Numbered from the stretch's first letter, positions 18,057 through 27,565 are shown. The stretch: DNA of 64,000 nucleotides from Fontisubflavum oceani (GCF_030407165.1 NZ_CP129111.1:1178001-1242000), one strand, 5' to 3'. Numbers and translations are program-made. Notes: generated from the letters alone by a model not told the origin.

Positions 18057-18860
18057 ATGTTCAGGAACCTTGCTCTAAGCACCCTGACCGCGCTGGCCCT
18101 TTCGACCGGAGGGGCGATGGCGGCCGGCGGCGATGGTCATGTGACCGATTACAGCTTCTCTTTCGAGGGGCCGTTCGGAACCTATGACCAGAACCAACTG
18201 CAACGCGGACTGCAGGTCTATACCGAGGTCTGCGCCGCCTGCCACGGGCTGCAATATGTGCCGATCCGCACCCTGTCGGATGAAAACGGCCTCGGCATGC
18301 CTGAGGACCAAGTGCGGGCCTATGCCGAATTCTTCGAGGTGTTCGACCCCGATTTGGATGATTGGCGCGCGGCCACGCCGAACGACAATTTCCCGGGCTC
18401 GAACCTGGAGACGGCACCTGATTTGAGCCTGATGGCCAAAGCTCGCGCCGGGTTCCATGGGCCCTATGGGTTGGGCTTGAACCAGCTCTTCCGAGGGATC
18501 GGTGGTGCGGAATACATCACGTCGCTCCTGCTCTATTACACCGGTGAAGAGGTTGAGCAGGCCGGGACGATTTTCTACGAAAACGAGACCTTCTCTGGCG
18601 GTCTGATCTCGATGGCGCCGCCGCTCTGGGAAGGGGCCGTTGAGTACAACGATGGCACCGTTGCGACCGAAGAGCAGATGGCTCTGGATGTCGCCGCTTT
18701 CCTGATGTGGACGGCCGAACCGCAGATGATGGCGCGCAAGAACATGGGCTTCACCGCGATCATTATTCTCAGCTTCCTGACAGTGCTGTTGTACCTGACC
18801 AACAAGCGTATCTGGGCGCCGGTCAAGGCACGCGCCAAATCTGGGACGCCTGCGGAATAA
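18057..18860 (+). CDS. petC: cytochrome c1
   Basis: 267 residues. A cleavable signal peptide ends at AMA-AGG (about residue 22). The heme c motif CAACH is at residues 59-63 (VCAACHGLQYV). The axial Met is in ISMAPPLW. A C-terminal membrane anchor (FTAIIILSFLTVLLYLTNK) is followed by positive charges. It passes electrons from the Rieske protein to soluble cytochrome c in the periplasm. Last gene of petABC; a strong hairpin follows at 18883. Confidence 0.97.
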   Translation: MFRNLALSTLTALALSTGGAMAAGGDGHVTDYSFSFEGPFGTYDQNQLQRGLQVYTEVCAACHGLQYVPIRTLSDENGLGMPEDQVRAYAEFFEVFDPDLDDWRAATPNDNFPGSNLETAPDLSLMAKARAGFHGPYGLGLNQLFRGIGGAEYITSLLLYYTGEEVEQAGTIFYENETFSGGLISMAPPLWEGAVEYNDGTVATEEQMALDVAAFLMWTAEPQMMARKNMGFTAIIILSFLTVLLYLTNKRIWAPVKARAKSGTPAE

Positions 18861-18882
18861 CGCATCACCGAAATCAATCTGG

Positions 18883-18908
18883 AAAACGCGCCCTCCGGGG
18901 CGCGTTTT
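18883..18908. terminator. bidirectional rho-independent terminator between petC and thiQ
   Basis: An 11-bp perfect stem AAAACGCGCCC/GGGCGCGTTTT with loop TCCG. The A run on one side and T run on the other let it stop both petABC (plus) and thiBPQ (minus), which converge here 51 bp apart. Confidence 0.9.
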
Positions 18909-18911
18909 TCG

Positions 18912-19601
18912 TTAGAGCCAGGGTGTCAGGGCAGCTGGCGGATCATCAAGCAGTGTCTTGATCGGGCCCTGCGTTGTGATCCGACCGTCTTCCAAGAGAC
19001 ATAGATCGGTGCAGAGGGCAGCGGCCTCGCGCAGGTCATGGGTGACCAAAACGAGGGTCAGCCCTGTCCCATCGCAAAGCTGCGTCACCAGATCCAGCAT
19101 CTCACGCCGCAGCCCAGGGTCGAGGGCTGAAAACGGCTCATCCATCAGCGCGAGAGGCGTATCGCGCACCAGCATCCGCGCAAGCGCCACGCGGGATTGC
19201 TGCCCACCAGAGAGCGAGGCAGGCATCCGGGCACCCATGCCGCCCATCCCTGTCTGAATGAGGTTGTTCTCCACGCGCGTACGCTCGGCATCCGTCAGCC
19301 GCAGATTGCTCCGGAGGCCCAAGGCCACGTTGTCAAAAACGCTCAGATGCGGGAACAAATTGCCGTCTTGGAAGAGGATGCTGAGCGGGCGCTCTGCGAC
19401 CTTGGCCCGGCTGCGATCCACCCCGTCGATGATGACCTGACCGCTATCGGGCAGGAGAAACCCGGCGATGACGTTCAAAAGGGTCGATTTCCCGCTACCG
19501 GATGCGCCGATGACCGCGAGCCGCTGCCCGGCAGCAAGGGTGAGATCGGCGGAAAGGGTGAAGTCACCCGCCTGAACGGTGAGATCTTTAAGCTCCAACA
19601 C
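18912..19601 (-). CDS. thiQ: thiamine ABC transporter ATP-binding protein
   Basis: About 229 residues. GTG 19601 is the better start because GGAGG lies 8 bases before it; the frame is open to 19622. ATPase motifs: Walker A GASGSGKSTLL, Q-loop LFQDGNLFPH, signature LSGGQQSRVALARML, Walker B PLALMDEPFSALDP, and switch His in LVTHDLREA. It powers ThiP to import thiamine or its phosphates. It overlaps the 3' end of thiP. The riboswitch upstream of thiB controls the operon. Confidence 0.93.
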   Translation of the reverse strand: MLELKDLTVQAGDFTLSADLTLAAGQRLAVIGASGSGKSTLLNVIAGFLLPDSGQVIIDGVDRSRAKVAERPLSILFQDGNLFPHLSVFDNVALGLRSNLRLTDAERTRVENNLIQTGMGGMGARMPASLSGGQQSRVALARMLVRDTPLALMDEPFSALDPGLRREMLDLVTQLCDGTGLTLVLVTHDLREAAALCTDLCLLEDGRITTQGPIKTLLDDPPAALTPWL

Positions 19602-21150
19602 GGCCACGGCCTCCACGATCACAGATCCAGAACAGCCCGAGGCTCAGAAACAGCAACAGAAGGGCCGCGCCTTGGGCATCATCGGTGCGGTACGAGCCCA
19701 TCAGGCGGTACATCTCCAGCGGCAAGGTGCCCTGCGCAGGCGAGGAAAAGAGGGCGATGACACCCAGATCGCCCATCGAAAGGGCAGCGGCCAGGCCCGC
19801 GCCGAATCCAAGCGGCGCGCGGAGGCGCGGCAAGATCGCATGCCGAAGCCGGTGCATCCCTTGCAGGCCTAGAGCGTCCGCGAGTCGCCCTTGCGTGGCT
19901 TCTGCCTCTGCGAAGGCGGGGGTGAGCGCGCGGAGAAGGAACGGTAGGCTCATCAGGGCGTTGACCAACCCCGTGACAGGCAGCGCCAGAGCGACCGGGT
20001 TCGCAATAGGCTGCAAGATCAGGAACAGACCCGTGCCGAGCACAAGTGGTGAAATGGCGATGCTAAGTGTGCCGATCAGCTCAAGCCCGGTTTGGTGCCT
20101 GCGGGCCATCACCGCCGCCATGGGCAAAGCCACGAGTAAAGCCAGCATGGCGGAGCTAACGGCCAGCAGGATCGAGCGAAGCGCGGCTTGCCAGACGGAT
20201 AGCGGCAGGCCCCAAATCGCCGGTAGACCTTTGGCTACCAGCGCGGCCATCGGCAGGATCAAGAACAAAGCGGCGATGGTCAGAAAGGCGGCATCGGCAA
20301 CCCTGGCGCGTTCGGCAAAGGCCTCCCACTGCATTGCGGGCCGATCCAGCCCGCTGCCTAAAACACGGGGCACCGCGAAGCGAAAGGCTAGGATCGCGGC
20401 GCTAGCGCAGATCAGGACCTGGACGGCTCCGAGCATCGCGGCACGACTGAGATCAAAGTCGAAGCGAAAGGCTTGGTAGATCGCGAGCTCCACCGTTGTG
20501 GCACGCGGACCACCGCCAAGGGTGAGGGCGACGGCGAAACTGGTGGTGCAGATCAGGAAGATCACCAGGAAGGTACCCGGGGCCATGGCGCGCAACATCG
20601 GCATCTCGAAGTGGCGCCAGATATCGCGCGGTGTGAAGCCGAGCGACGCCGCCAAGCGGACCCGTTCCGACGGGATGGCTTGCCAGCCTTGTAGGAACAG
20701 CCGTGTTGCCAGGGGCAAGTTGAAGAAAACATGGGCCAGAACGACGCCGTGGAGGCCGTAGATTTCCAGAGGCGGCAAGCCGAAGGCGCCAAGCGCTTGG
20801 CTGATCCAGCCGTTTCGGCCAAAGACCGCGAGCAGGCCGAACACCGCGACAATCACTGGGAGAAGAAATGGCGCGCCCATGAGCGTGATCAAGACGCGGC
20901 GGCCCAGGAAGCGGCGGCGCGCTAGCGCGCGAGCCACGGGGATCGCGAGCGCCACGCTGAGGACCGCTGAGAGAAGCGCTTGCAGGATTGTGAAGCGGAT
21001 CGCGGCCCAATCGGAACTGTTAAGGGCCGAGGCGGCCTCTGCCCGCAGCGCGACGGCGACAAGCGGCGCCAAAAGGGCCAGGGCCACCAATGTGGCGATC
21101 CCGGCCCCTAGGCTTTGCAGGCCAGTTACTGGCTGAGCGCGTTCAGCCAT
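19588..21150 (-). CDS. thiP: thiamine ABC transporter permease
   Basis: 520 residues from ATG 21150 (MAERAQPVTGL); the open frame to 21279 runs inside thiB and is not used. It has two tandem BPD-type permease halves with about 12 helices, each with an EAA-like loop (WQAIPSERVRLAASLGFTPRDIW in the first; FAEAEATQGRLADALGLQGMHRLRH in the second), as in ThiP. It overlaps the thiB stop by 25 bp, so translation is coupled. Confidence 0.93.
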   Translation of the reverse strand: MAERAQPVTGLQSLGAGIATLVALALLAPLVAVALRAEAASALNSSDWAAIRFTILQALLSAVLSVALAIPVARALARRRFLGRRVLITLMGAPFLLPVIVAVFGLLAVFGRNGWISQALGAFGLPPLEIYGLHGVVLAHVFFNLPLATRLFLQGWQAIPSERVRLAASLGFTPRDIWRHFEMPMLRAMAPGTFLVIFLICTTSFAVALTLGGGPRATTVELAIYQAFRFDFDLSRAAMLGAVQVLICASAAILAFRFAVPRVLGSGLDRPAMQWEAFAERARVADAAFLTIAALFLILPMAALVAKGLPAIWGLPLSVWQAALRSILLAVSSAMLALLVALPMAAVMARRHQTGLELIGTLSIAISPLVLGTGLFLILQPIANPVALALPVTGLVNALMSLPFLLRALTPAFAEAEATQGRLADALGLQGMHRLRHAILPRLRAPLGFGAGLAAALSMGDLGVIALFSSPAQGTLPLEMYRLMGSYRTDDAQGAALLLLFLSLGLFWICDRGGRGRVGA

Positions 21151-22112
21151 ATGTCCAGGGCCGATGCGCGGAGGGCGGCGGCCTCTTCTGGGGCCAGAAG
21201 CAGGGCCTGGTTGGGGCTGATCAAAGTGTCGAACCCATCGGGCAAGGCCTCGGGTGCGAGTGCCGCAGGATACATCCAATTGGTGGTCGGGATGACATTT
21301 TGGAAACCTTCGGTGAGCATGAAGGCGAGAAACTGCCGCGCCAGCTCGGGCTGATCGCTGTTGGCGAGCATGCCAGCCACTTCGATCTGCATGTAATGCC
21401 CTTCATCGAACGCGGCGGCGGCCTTACTTGGGTCTTCCTCCGCGATAAGGTGATAGGCGGGTGAGGTGGTGTAGGAGAGGACCATATCGGCCTCTCCTTC
21501 CAGGAACAGGTCATAGGCCGCCGACCAGCCGGGGGTGACGGTGACGATATTATCAGCCAAACCTTCCCAGATCGTATCTGCCTCGTCACCGTGGGCAGCG
21601 GTGACCCACATCAGCAGGCCGAGACCCGGGGTCGAGGATCGCGGGTCTTGGATGACGATGCGTGCGTCACTCTCCGCCAATTCGGCAAAGCTGCTCGGGA
21701 CATCGGCCATGTCGGTGTTGTGGACGAAAGCGAAATAACCCCAATCGAAGGGCAGGAAGGTCTCATCGTCCCAAGCGACGGGCAACGTCAGGGCTGGATC
21801 GGCGACACCGTGTGGCGCAAAAAGGCCGGTCTCGGTCGCCGCATGGGTCAGGTTGGTATCGAGGCCCAAGATGATATCGGCATCGGAATTTGCACCCTCA
21901 AGCCGGATGCGGGCCAAAAGCGCCGCGCCATCACCCGCGCCGGTGAACTGTAGGTCACATTCGCAGGTTTCTTCAAAGGCCGCCTCGATCTGCGGGCCAG
22001 GGCCCCAATCGGCCACAAAGCTGTCATAGGTATAAATCGACAAAACGGGTGTGTCCGCCGCAGCCGATGCTGCGATCAGGGAAAACGCCGTTGCCATGAT
22101 GGTGTGTCTCAT
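21126..22112 (-). CDS. thiB: thiamine ABC transporter substrate-binding protein
   Basis: 328 residues with a Sec signal peptide (MRHTIMATAFSLIAASAAA-DT). The mature start VLSIYTYDSFVADWGPGP is typical of ThiB, as is the later WDETFLPFDWGYFAFVH. It binds thiamine, TMP or TPP in the periplasm. ATG 22112 is preceded by GGAGGCGTGAG. First gene of thiBPQ, about 50 bases downstream of the TPP riboswitch. Confidence 0.93.
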   Translation of the reverse strand: MRHTIMATAFSLIAASAAADTPVLSIYTYDSFVADWGPGPQIEAAFEETCECDLQFTGAGDGAALLARIRLEGANSDADIILGLDTNLTHAATETGLFAPHGVADPALTLPVAWDDETFLPFDWGYFAFVHNTDMADVPSSFAELAESDARIVIQDPRSSTPGLGLLMWVTAAHGDEADTIWEGLADNIVTVTPGWSAAYDLFLEGEADMVLSYTTSPAYHLIAEEDPSKAAAAFDEGHYMQIEVAGMLANSDQPELARQFLAFMLTEGFQNVIPTTNWMYPAALAPEALPDGFDTLISPNQALLLAPEEAAALRASALDIWLNALSQ

Positions 22113-22161
22113 CTCACGCCTCCATTGCGACGGGCGAAGTGAGGCTGAGACCGTTGGTCTT

Positions 22162-22248
22162 TTACCTTCCCTCCGCCGGTCTTAACCGGGTCAGGTTCTA
22201 CGGGTCCGCATCATGCATCTCAGGTCCAATGGACCACCCCGAGGTAGG
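22162..22248 (-). promoter_or_regulatory. TPP riboswitch (THI box)
   Basis: Minus strand. Conserved blocks appear in order: TACCTCGGGGTG, then CTGAGAT, ACCCGTAGAACCTG, CCGGTTAA and GGAGGGAAGGTA. The ends TACCT and AGGTA close helix P1. This is the thiamine pyrophosphate aptamer. Placed just upstream of thiB, it should lower thiBPQ expression when TPP is abundant. The ATG context with GGAGG about 50 bases on suggests control of translation start, but I have not folded the expression platform. Confidence 0.95.
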
Positions 22249-22412
22249 GTTAGGCCTATCTGGTGAGCCGACGGGCTGCAAGGTAAATTGTGGGTTTCTA
22301 GAAAATAGTTTAATGCTAAACAAAATGAGCGCTCATGGCCCGCCTGATGACAAGCCTTGGCAATCGCGCAGGATCGGGCTAACCCGCCCGAACCATAGAA
22401 AGGCTGCGGTCC

Positions 22413-23513
22413 ATGTCATTTAATACATTCGGCCATCTCTTCCGCGTCACCACCTGGGGTGAAAGCCACGGTCCCGCGCTTGGCGCGACGGTGGATGGCT
22501 GCCCGCCGGGCGTGCCGATTGACGCCGCCGGGTTGCAGAACTGGCTCGACCGGCGGAAACCCGGCCAGAACAAATACACCACGCAGCGGCGCGAGGCCGA
22601 TGAGGTGGAAATCCTCTCTGGCGTCTATGAAGGGAAAACCACCGGCACGCCGATCCAGTTGATGATCCGCAATACCGATCAGCGCTCGAAGGACTATGGT
22701 GATATCGCCGAGAAGTTCCGGCCTGGGCATGCGGATATCACCTATTGGCAGAAATACGGGATCCGCGACCCCCGCGGCGGTGGCCGGTCTTCGGCACGGG
22801 AAACCGCGGCGCGTGTGGCGGCGGCCGGCGTGGCACGGGCGGCGTTGGATGCCTTGATGCCCGGCGTCAAAATCACCGGCTATATGGTGCAGATGGGACC
22901 GCATCAGATTGATCGGTCGCGGGTTGACCTGGCGGAGATCGAGAAGAACCCGTTTTGGACGCCCGACGCGATGGCCGCTGAAGAATGGGCCGGATATCTC
23001 GACGGGCTTCGTAAATCGGGAGATAGCGTGGGCGCTGTGATCGAAGTTGTCGCCTCGGGCCTCCCTGCAGGGTTGGGCGCGCCGATCTATGGCAAGCTTG
23101 ATACCGATCTTGCCGCCGCTTGCATGTCGATTAATGCCGTCAAAGGCGTCGAGATTGGCGATGGCATGGCGGCCGCGGCCCTTACCGGGAGCGAGAATGC
23201 AGATGAGATCAGCATGGGCGACAATGGTCCGGTCTATAGCTCCAATCATGCAGGCGGTATTCTAGGTGGAATTTCCACCGGTCAGGATGTGATCGTTCGT
23301 TTCGCGGTGAAGCCGACATCGAGCATTTTGACGCCCAGAAAGACCATCACCAAATCGGGCGAGGCGGTGGAGATTGTGACAAAAGGACGGCACGACCCAT
23401 GTGTCGGAATCAGAGCTGTTCCGGTGGGTGAAGCGATGGTGGCCTGCGTGGTTTTGGACCATTTGTTGCTTCATCGTGGACAGGTCGGCACAACGGTCGG
23501 ACCCATCGGCTGA
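22413..23513 (+). CDS. aroC: chorismate synthase
   Basis: 366 residues, full length and intact. Family signatures: GESHGPALGATVDGCPPGVP near the N-terminus, the RPGHAD block with its nearby GIRDPRGGGRSSARET (FMN and EPSP contacts), and NHAGGILGGISTGQDV. It removes phosphate from EPSP to give chorismate, with reduced FMN as cofactor, in aromatic amino acid synthesis. It stands alone with about 300 bp on its 3' side that holds no gene. Confidence 0.97.
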   Translation: MSFNTFGHLFRVTTWGESHGPALGATVDGCPPGVPIDAAGLQNWLDRRKPGQNKYTTQRREADEVEILSGVYEGKTTGTPIQLMIRNTDQRSKDYGDIAEKFRPGHADITYWQKYGIRDPRGGGRSSARETAARVAAAGVARAALDALMPGVKITGYMVQMGPHQIDRSRVDLAEIEKNPFWTPDAMAAEEWAGYLDGLRKSGDSVGAVIEVVASGLPAGLGAPIYGKLDTDLAAACMSINAVKGVEIGDGMAAAALTGSENADEISMGDNGPVYSSNHAGGILGGISTGQDVIVRFAVKPTSSILTPRKTITKSGEAVEIVTKGRHDPCVGIRAVPVGEAMVACVVLDHLLLHRGQVGTTVGPIG

Positions 23514-23808
23514 TCCAAAACCGACGCCGCGTGATCCGGACTGTCCTCGTTTCAAGTCAACAATTCCACTGAAAAACAAGGTATTGTAGCGAAATCAGGC
23601 GAGCCGATTCTGGTGCCCATTTAGGGGCGACTTGAGGTTCGGTCTGATCAAAAACGCGTCATTCCCTGTCTGAATCGGAACAGTTCGCGTGCGAATAGCG
23701 GACGGTTTCCAATTCGGAGACAGTGCTTCGAAAGCTTCACCAAGCTGCCTTTTTTCTGCCATAATTCGACGAAAAACGTCGAAATTGGGGAAATTTAAAG
23801 GATGTCTT

Positions 23809-24531
23809 ATGTCGTTTTTCAGCGGCCTTGCTTGGCGCATTCGGTCCGTTTCGGTTGACTGGTCTTTGACCATCGCCGCGCTGATCGCTTTGGGTTTGGC
23901 TTCGGGGGCCTTCATCAAATCTGGGTTTGGTGAGACCGGTCCAGCGATGGGATTACGCTTGGAAGGCGTCTCAATCCTCACCAAGGCAGATCGCTTGATC
24001 TCATCGGAGGATTTTGCGCGTGGCGCCCCGGGGTGGATCGGCGGGACGACCGATGAGAGCGCTGTTGGGTTCGGTGGGATACTTGGTCGCTTTGGCGGCA
24101 CCGGTGGCGAAGAAGCCGTGTCCCGGACCTATGAAATCGATCCTGCGCGGTCGCATGTGGTGATTAGCTTTGATCTTCACGCGATCGATGATTGGGCGTT
24201 GGAGGAGATCGTCGTCTTCATCAATGGCACGCCCGTCACACGGCGCAGTTTTTCAACCCGGCCAGATTTGATGGCAGATCAAATGCTGTATGTGGAAGAG
24301 CTTGCGCGCGTCGACGTCGAGATGACAGTGGACCAGACCTCAAGCCGCCACCGCGGCTTCACCAATGGTGGGCCTGCGACAGAAGACCAAACGGTTCACG
24401 TGCGGATCACGGCAGAAACCCCAGGCGAAATTCTCAGGATCGGCTTCGGGTCCACCCTCACGGGCGGGATCGAAACCGCCAGTTGGGCTGTCGATAATGT
24501 TCAAATTATCTCGACGGACGCCCCGCGTTAG
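23809..24531 (+). CDS. hypothetical exported or membrane-anchored beta-rich protein
   Basis: 240 residues from ATG 23809, behind AAAGGA; the longer frame from 23689 begins in an AT-rich leader. One N-terminal membrane segment (WSLTIAALIALGLASGAFI) precedes a domain that looks beta-rich, with FDLHAIDDWALEEIVVFINGTPV and a closing SWAVDNVQII strand, as in carbohydrate-binding or LamG-like sandwiches. No catalytic motif seen. I do not recognise the family. It converges on the thioredoxin gene with overlapping stops. Confidence 0.7.
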   Translation: MSFFSGLAWRIRSVSVDWSLTIAALIALGLASGAFIKSGFGETGPAMGLRLEGVSILTKADRLISSEDFARGAPGWIGGTTDESAVGFGGILGRFGGTGGEEAVSRTYEIDPARSHVVISFDLHAIDDWALEEIVVFINGTPVTRRSFSTRPDLMADQMLYVEELARVDVEMTVDQTSSRHRGFTNGGPATEDQTVHVRITAETPGEILRIGFGSTLTGGIETASWAVDNVQIISTDAPR

Positions 24532-24932
24532 GTCAGCGCCAAATCCAGCAAAGCTTGAATATCGGCGGTACGGGTGCCTGCGACGATCCGGCCAAGTTCT
24601 TCATCCCCGCGCAACAGGATGAGCGTTGACCGGCGAGGCACTGCAAGGCGTTGGGTAATTTCCGCGCCGCTATATTGATCCCAATCGACCCGGATGAATG
24701 TGATCGCATCTTCATATGCCGGATTGTCGCCGCGCAATTGGCCGATCACCCGTTCCTGCGCGCGGCAGGTGGTGCACCAATGGGCCGCGAAGTCCAACAG
24801 CACTGTCTCCCCGGCGGCGAGGCGTTCTTGGGCAAGACCAGGTGTGTAATTCAAGGTGGTGGCGTGGCCCAAGCTGGGGAGCATCACCGCGGATGCTGCC
24901 GCCATGATCAACAATTCTCGACGGTTCATCAT
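24528..24932 (-). CDS. periplasmic thioredoxin-like protein
   Basis: 134 residues. A signal peptide (MMNRRELLIMAAASAVMLPSLGHA) precedes a thioredoxin fold with the redox motif WCTTC in LLDFAAHWCTTCRAQE and the cis-Pro in LAVPRRSTLILL. The active-site pair CTTC is unusual compared with CGPC. Encoded directly downstream of ccdA (9 bp gap), it is probably the periplasmic thiol carrier reduced through CcdA, as in the C-terminal domain of DsbD. Target unknown. Confidence 0.85.
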   Translation of the reverse strand: MMNRRELLIMAAASAVMLPSLGHATTLNYTPGLAQERLAAGETVLLDFAAHWCTTCRAQERVIGQLRGDNPAYEDAITFIRVDWDQYSGAEITQRLAVPRRSTLILLRGDEELGRIVAGTRTADIQALLDLALT

Positions 24933-24941
24933 CGTTCTCCT

Positions 24942-25655
24942 TCACAAAGCGACCGATAGGTCTTGCAGCCAAATCGGTAGAATATCCAAAAGCCAAGCCT
25001 CGGCCATGTAATGCCAGCGCATCAGGATCGCGACGCCGACAAAGAGAAACACCGCGCCCAGAACGGGTTTGGCACTGGTCGCGATACGGCGCATCAGCGC
25101 TTGGCGTCTTTGCAGGACCGAGCGGGCGCCATAGCCAAGTGCCACGATCACAGCCCCGATCCCGAAGGCAAAGGCCAGCATGATGACGCCAGCGCGAAGG
25201 AGGCTCTCGCCCTGGCTGGCCATAGAAATCGCCCCGCCAAGGGTCGGCCCGACGCAAGGCGACCAAACCGCGCCCAGTAACATGCCGCCCAGAAACTGAC
25301 CTTGCCAGCCTTGGCGGTCGATCTGATCCATCCCGGCATCGGCGCGGGCGGAAAACCCGGCGGTGGCGGTCGCGAATCCCTCGGAAAAGCGCGGGACCAG
25401 CAGGACGAGGCCAAAGAGGATCATCATCACAGCACCAGCCCGCGCCACAGTCTCGACGGTCAACCCGATCAGATGACCAGCGGCCGTGACAGCAAGGCCC
25501 AGCCCAACAAAGGTCAGCCCCATACCTGCGGCCAAAGCCACAGGCCCCCAACGGCTGGCTTGCAGCGCGCTGGCCAGGACGATGGGCAAAACCGGCAAAA
25601 CGCAAGGGTTGATCAGCGTCAGCAGGCCGGCGCCAAAGGCGAAGACAAACTCCAT
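24942..25655 (-). CDS. ccdA: CcdA-type thiol-disulfide transmembrane protein
   Basis: 237 residues from ATG 25655 with six membrane segments. The two redox cysteines lie in helices 1 and 4 (LINPCVLPVLPIV and VWSPCVGPTLGGAI), as in CcdA/DsbD-beta. It moves reducing equivalents from cytoplasmic thioredoxin across the inner membrane, here most likely to the thioredoxin-like protein encoded next to it, for cytochrome c assembly or repair of oxidised thiols. Confidence 0.88.
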   Translation of the reverse strand: MEFVFAFGAGLLTLINPCVLPVLPIVLASALQASRWGPVALAAGMGLTFVGLGLAVTAAGHLIGLTVETVARAGAVMMILFGLVLLVPRFSEGFATATAGFSARADAGMDQIDRQGWQGQFLGGMLLGAVWSPCVGPTLGGAISMASQGESLLRAGVIMLAFAFGIGAVIVALGYGARSVLQRRQALMRRIATSAKPVLGAVFLFVGVAILMRWHYMAEAWLLDILPIWLQDLSVAL

Positions 25656-25712
25656 AAACCTGATCTGCGACAGGTGGTGGCGAAAGTCACCCAACCTTTG
25701 CGTGAGGCCGTG

Positions 25713-26582
25713 TTACGATCGCTGACGGGCCAATTGTACGGCTAGGATGCCGCCCGCGATGATCACCACGCCGATCACATCGGCCAGGGTCAACCGCTCG
25801 CTGAGCAAAAGCGCGGCGATGGCGACGCCGAAAAACGGGTTGAGAAAGTGGAAGGTCGCCGCGCGGGTCGGACCGATGCGGCCCACCAAGACGAACCAGA
25901 TCCATGTCGCCAAAAGGCCAGGCACGAAGCTGGTGTAAAGGAACGCCGCGATCAATTGCCAGGACCAGGTGACGTCCCACGGTTCCAGCGCAACAGCGAA
26001 GGGCAAAAGGGCCAGGCCGCCAACCAGGATTTGCAGGGCCACGATCATCAACAGGTTCTTGCCATCCGAGGAGGCGCTGCGCACTGCCAGCGTTGCGACG
26101 GTCAGGGCCGCCGCGCCGATCAAGCAAAGGGCAATGCCAAGGCCATCGGCGCCGATTGTCAGCCGGTCGCCCATGATCAATGCCACGCCGCCGAACCCAG
26201 CCCCAAGGCCCAAGACGCCCATAATCGGCAGGCGTTCGCGGAACACGATCCAGTTGGCGGCGGCGACCATCAGCGGCATGGTTGAGGCGATAATCGCGGC
26301 GAGCGAGGCCTCGATCCACTGCATGGCAACGAAATTCAGCCCCAGATAGATGGCATTCTGGCAGACGCCAAAGATGAGCACGGCGCGCCACTGCCCGCGT
26401 GTGATCCGCCAGTTCTGCCCAAGCCAAAATGCGATTGCGACCCCGACCGCGCCGGAAAGCGCGTAGCGCAGCACAAGCGCGGTCAGGGGCGGGGCGGCCT
26501 CAACGATGATCCGCGCCGAGGTGAAGGCCGAAGACCAGATGATGGCAAAGCTCAGCCCAAGCAGGATCGCGCGTATGTCCAT
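25713..26582 (-). CDS. DMT family (EamA) transporter
   Basis: 289 residues from ATG 26582 (MDIRAILLGLSFAIIWSSAF), ten predicted helices as two EamA repeats. The first repeat begins AIIWSSAFTSARII and the second carries LVGRIGPTRAATFHFLNPFFGV, the usual second-repeat signature. It is probably an exporter of amino acids or metabolites; substrate cannot be told. The long open frame on the same strand in another phase is a shadow. Confidence 0.9.
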   Translation of the reverse strand: MDIRAILLGLSFAIIWSSAFTSARIIVEAAPPLTALVLRYALSGAVGVAIAFWLGQNWRITRGQWRAVLIFGVCQNAIYLGLNFVAMQWIEASLAAIIASTMPLMVAAANWIVFRERLPIMGVLGLGAGFGGVALIMGDRLTIGADGLGIALCLIGAAALTVATLAVRSASSDGKNLLMIVALQILVGGLALLPFAVALEPWDVTWSWQLIAAFLYTSFVPGLLATWIWFVLVGRIGPTRAATFHFLNPFFGVAIAALLLSERLTLADVIGVVIIAGGILAVQLARQRS

Positions 26583-26600
26583 CTTATGATCTGTCTCGTG

Positions 26601-26628
26601 AAAAGGGCCGCCTGATGTGGCGACCCTT
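26601..26628 (-). terminator. rho-independent terminator downstream of the SDR gene
   Basis: On the minus strand GGGTCGCC, loop ACATCA, GGCGGCCC (one T-G pair), then TTTT. It sits 36 bp after the SDR stop and just before the DMT transporter start. The stem is the same as in the terminator after HU at 27540. Confidence 0.8.
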
Positions 26629-26663
26629 TCCGATTTGCCCCGGAGATGCAACGCGTCCCGAGA

Positions 26664-27415
26664 TCAGAGGAGTTGGGTCGACACACCCCCATCGGCCAAG
26701 ATGGGGGCGCCTGTAATGAACGAGGCGTCATCGGAGAGCAGAAAAGCGGCCGTTGCAGCGATTTCCTCCGGTTCGGCCAGACGTCTGAGGGGGTGTAGTC
26801 TTGCGACGACGGCATGACCGTCCGGGTCATCGCCCGCCATCGGCGTGCGCGTGCCACCTGGAAGAAGGGCGTTGATGCGGATGCCCTCGGGTCCGTGTTC
26901 CATGGCGAGCGTCTTGACCAACCCGATCAATCCGGCCTTCGAGGCGGCATAAGCGGCCATCCCCGGCATTCCGCCATTGCTGACCCCAACGAAGGAAGAG
27001 GTGAAAAGAATCGTGCCGCTCTGCGATTGCAAGGCCGGGATCTGGGCCCTGGCGGCGAAAAACGCGCTCGTCAGATTGGTGTTGAGAACCGTGTGCCACG
27101 TGGCCGTCGCCATCTTGGCAACCGGACCCATCTCGCCCATCAGGCCCGCGTTGTTAAATGCACCATCGAGCCCGCCAAATTCAGATTGCGCCAAGCTTAC
27201 GAGGGCCTGAGCATAGCTTTCATCGGTCACATCGCCGGCCAGCGGGATGGCTTTGCCGCCGATTTTACAAATCTCATCGGCGATCTCTGACAGTTCTGGC
27301 GCGCGCCGCGCCCCAGGACGAGTCGCGCACCCTGACGAGCGAAGAGATGCGCGGCGGCTTTGCCGATCCCGCTGCTGGCACCAGTGATGAGGATGGTTTT
27401 GTTTTCGAGCTGCAT
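26664..27415 (-). CDS. short-chain dehydrogenase/reductase (frame broken by a 1-base deletion)
   Basis: The N-terminal piece (ATG 27415) has the NAD(P) loop ITGASSGIGKAAAHLFARQGARLVLG and then leaves frame. The C-terminal piece resumes at about 27310 and carries FNNAGLMGEMG, TSSFVGV with the catalytic Ser, YAASKAG, and TGAPILADGGVSTQ. Adding one G to the GGGG (plus strand CCCC, 27311-27314) restores ARRAPELSEI and a continuous protein of about 250 residues. It has a glucose/ribitol dehydrogenase-like layout; substrate unknown. A terminator follows. Confidence 0.85.
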
Positions 27416-27539
27416 GAAAGCCTCCTGAAGGGTGAATGATCAGGGGGCTATGGCAGCGCGCTTTGGGTGGCTCGACCCGGTTCTTGCGAGACTCATATAC
27501 ATGGTCGCACTAGGCGCAAGAAACGGAACATCGGGAATG

Positions 27540-27565
27540 AAAAAGGGCCGCCTCATCGGCGACCC
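27540..27565 (-). terminator. rho-independent terminator downstream of HU
   Basis: Minus strand GGGTCGCC, loop GATGA, GGCGGCCC, then TTTTT. It begins 26 bp after the HU stop codon. Confidence 0.85.
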
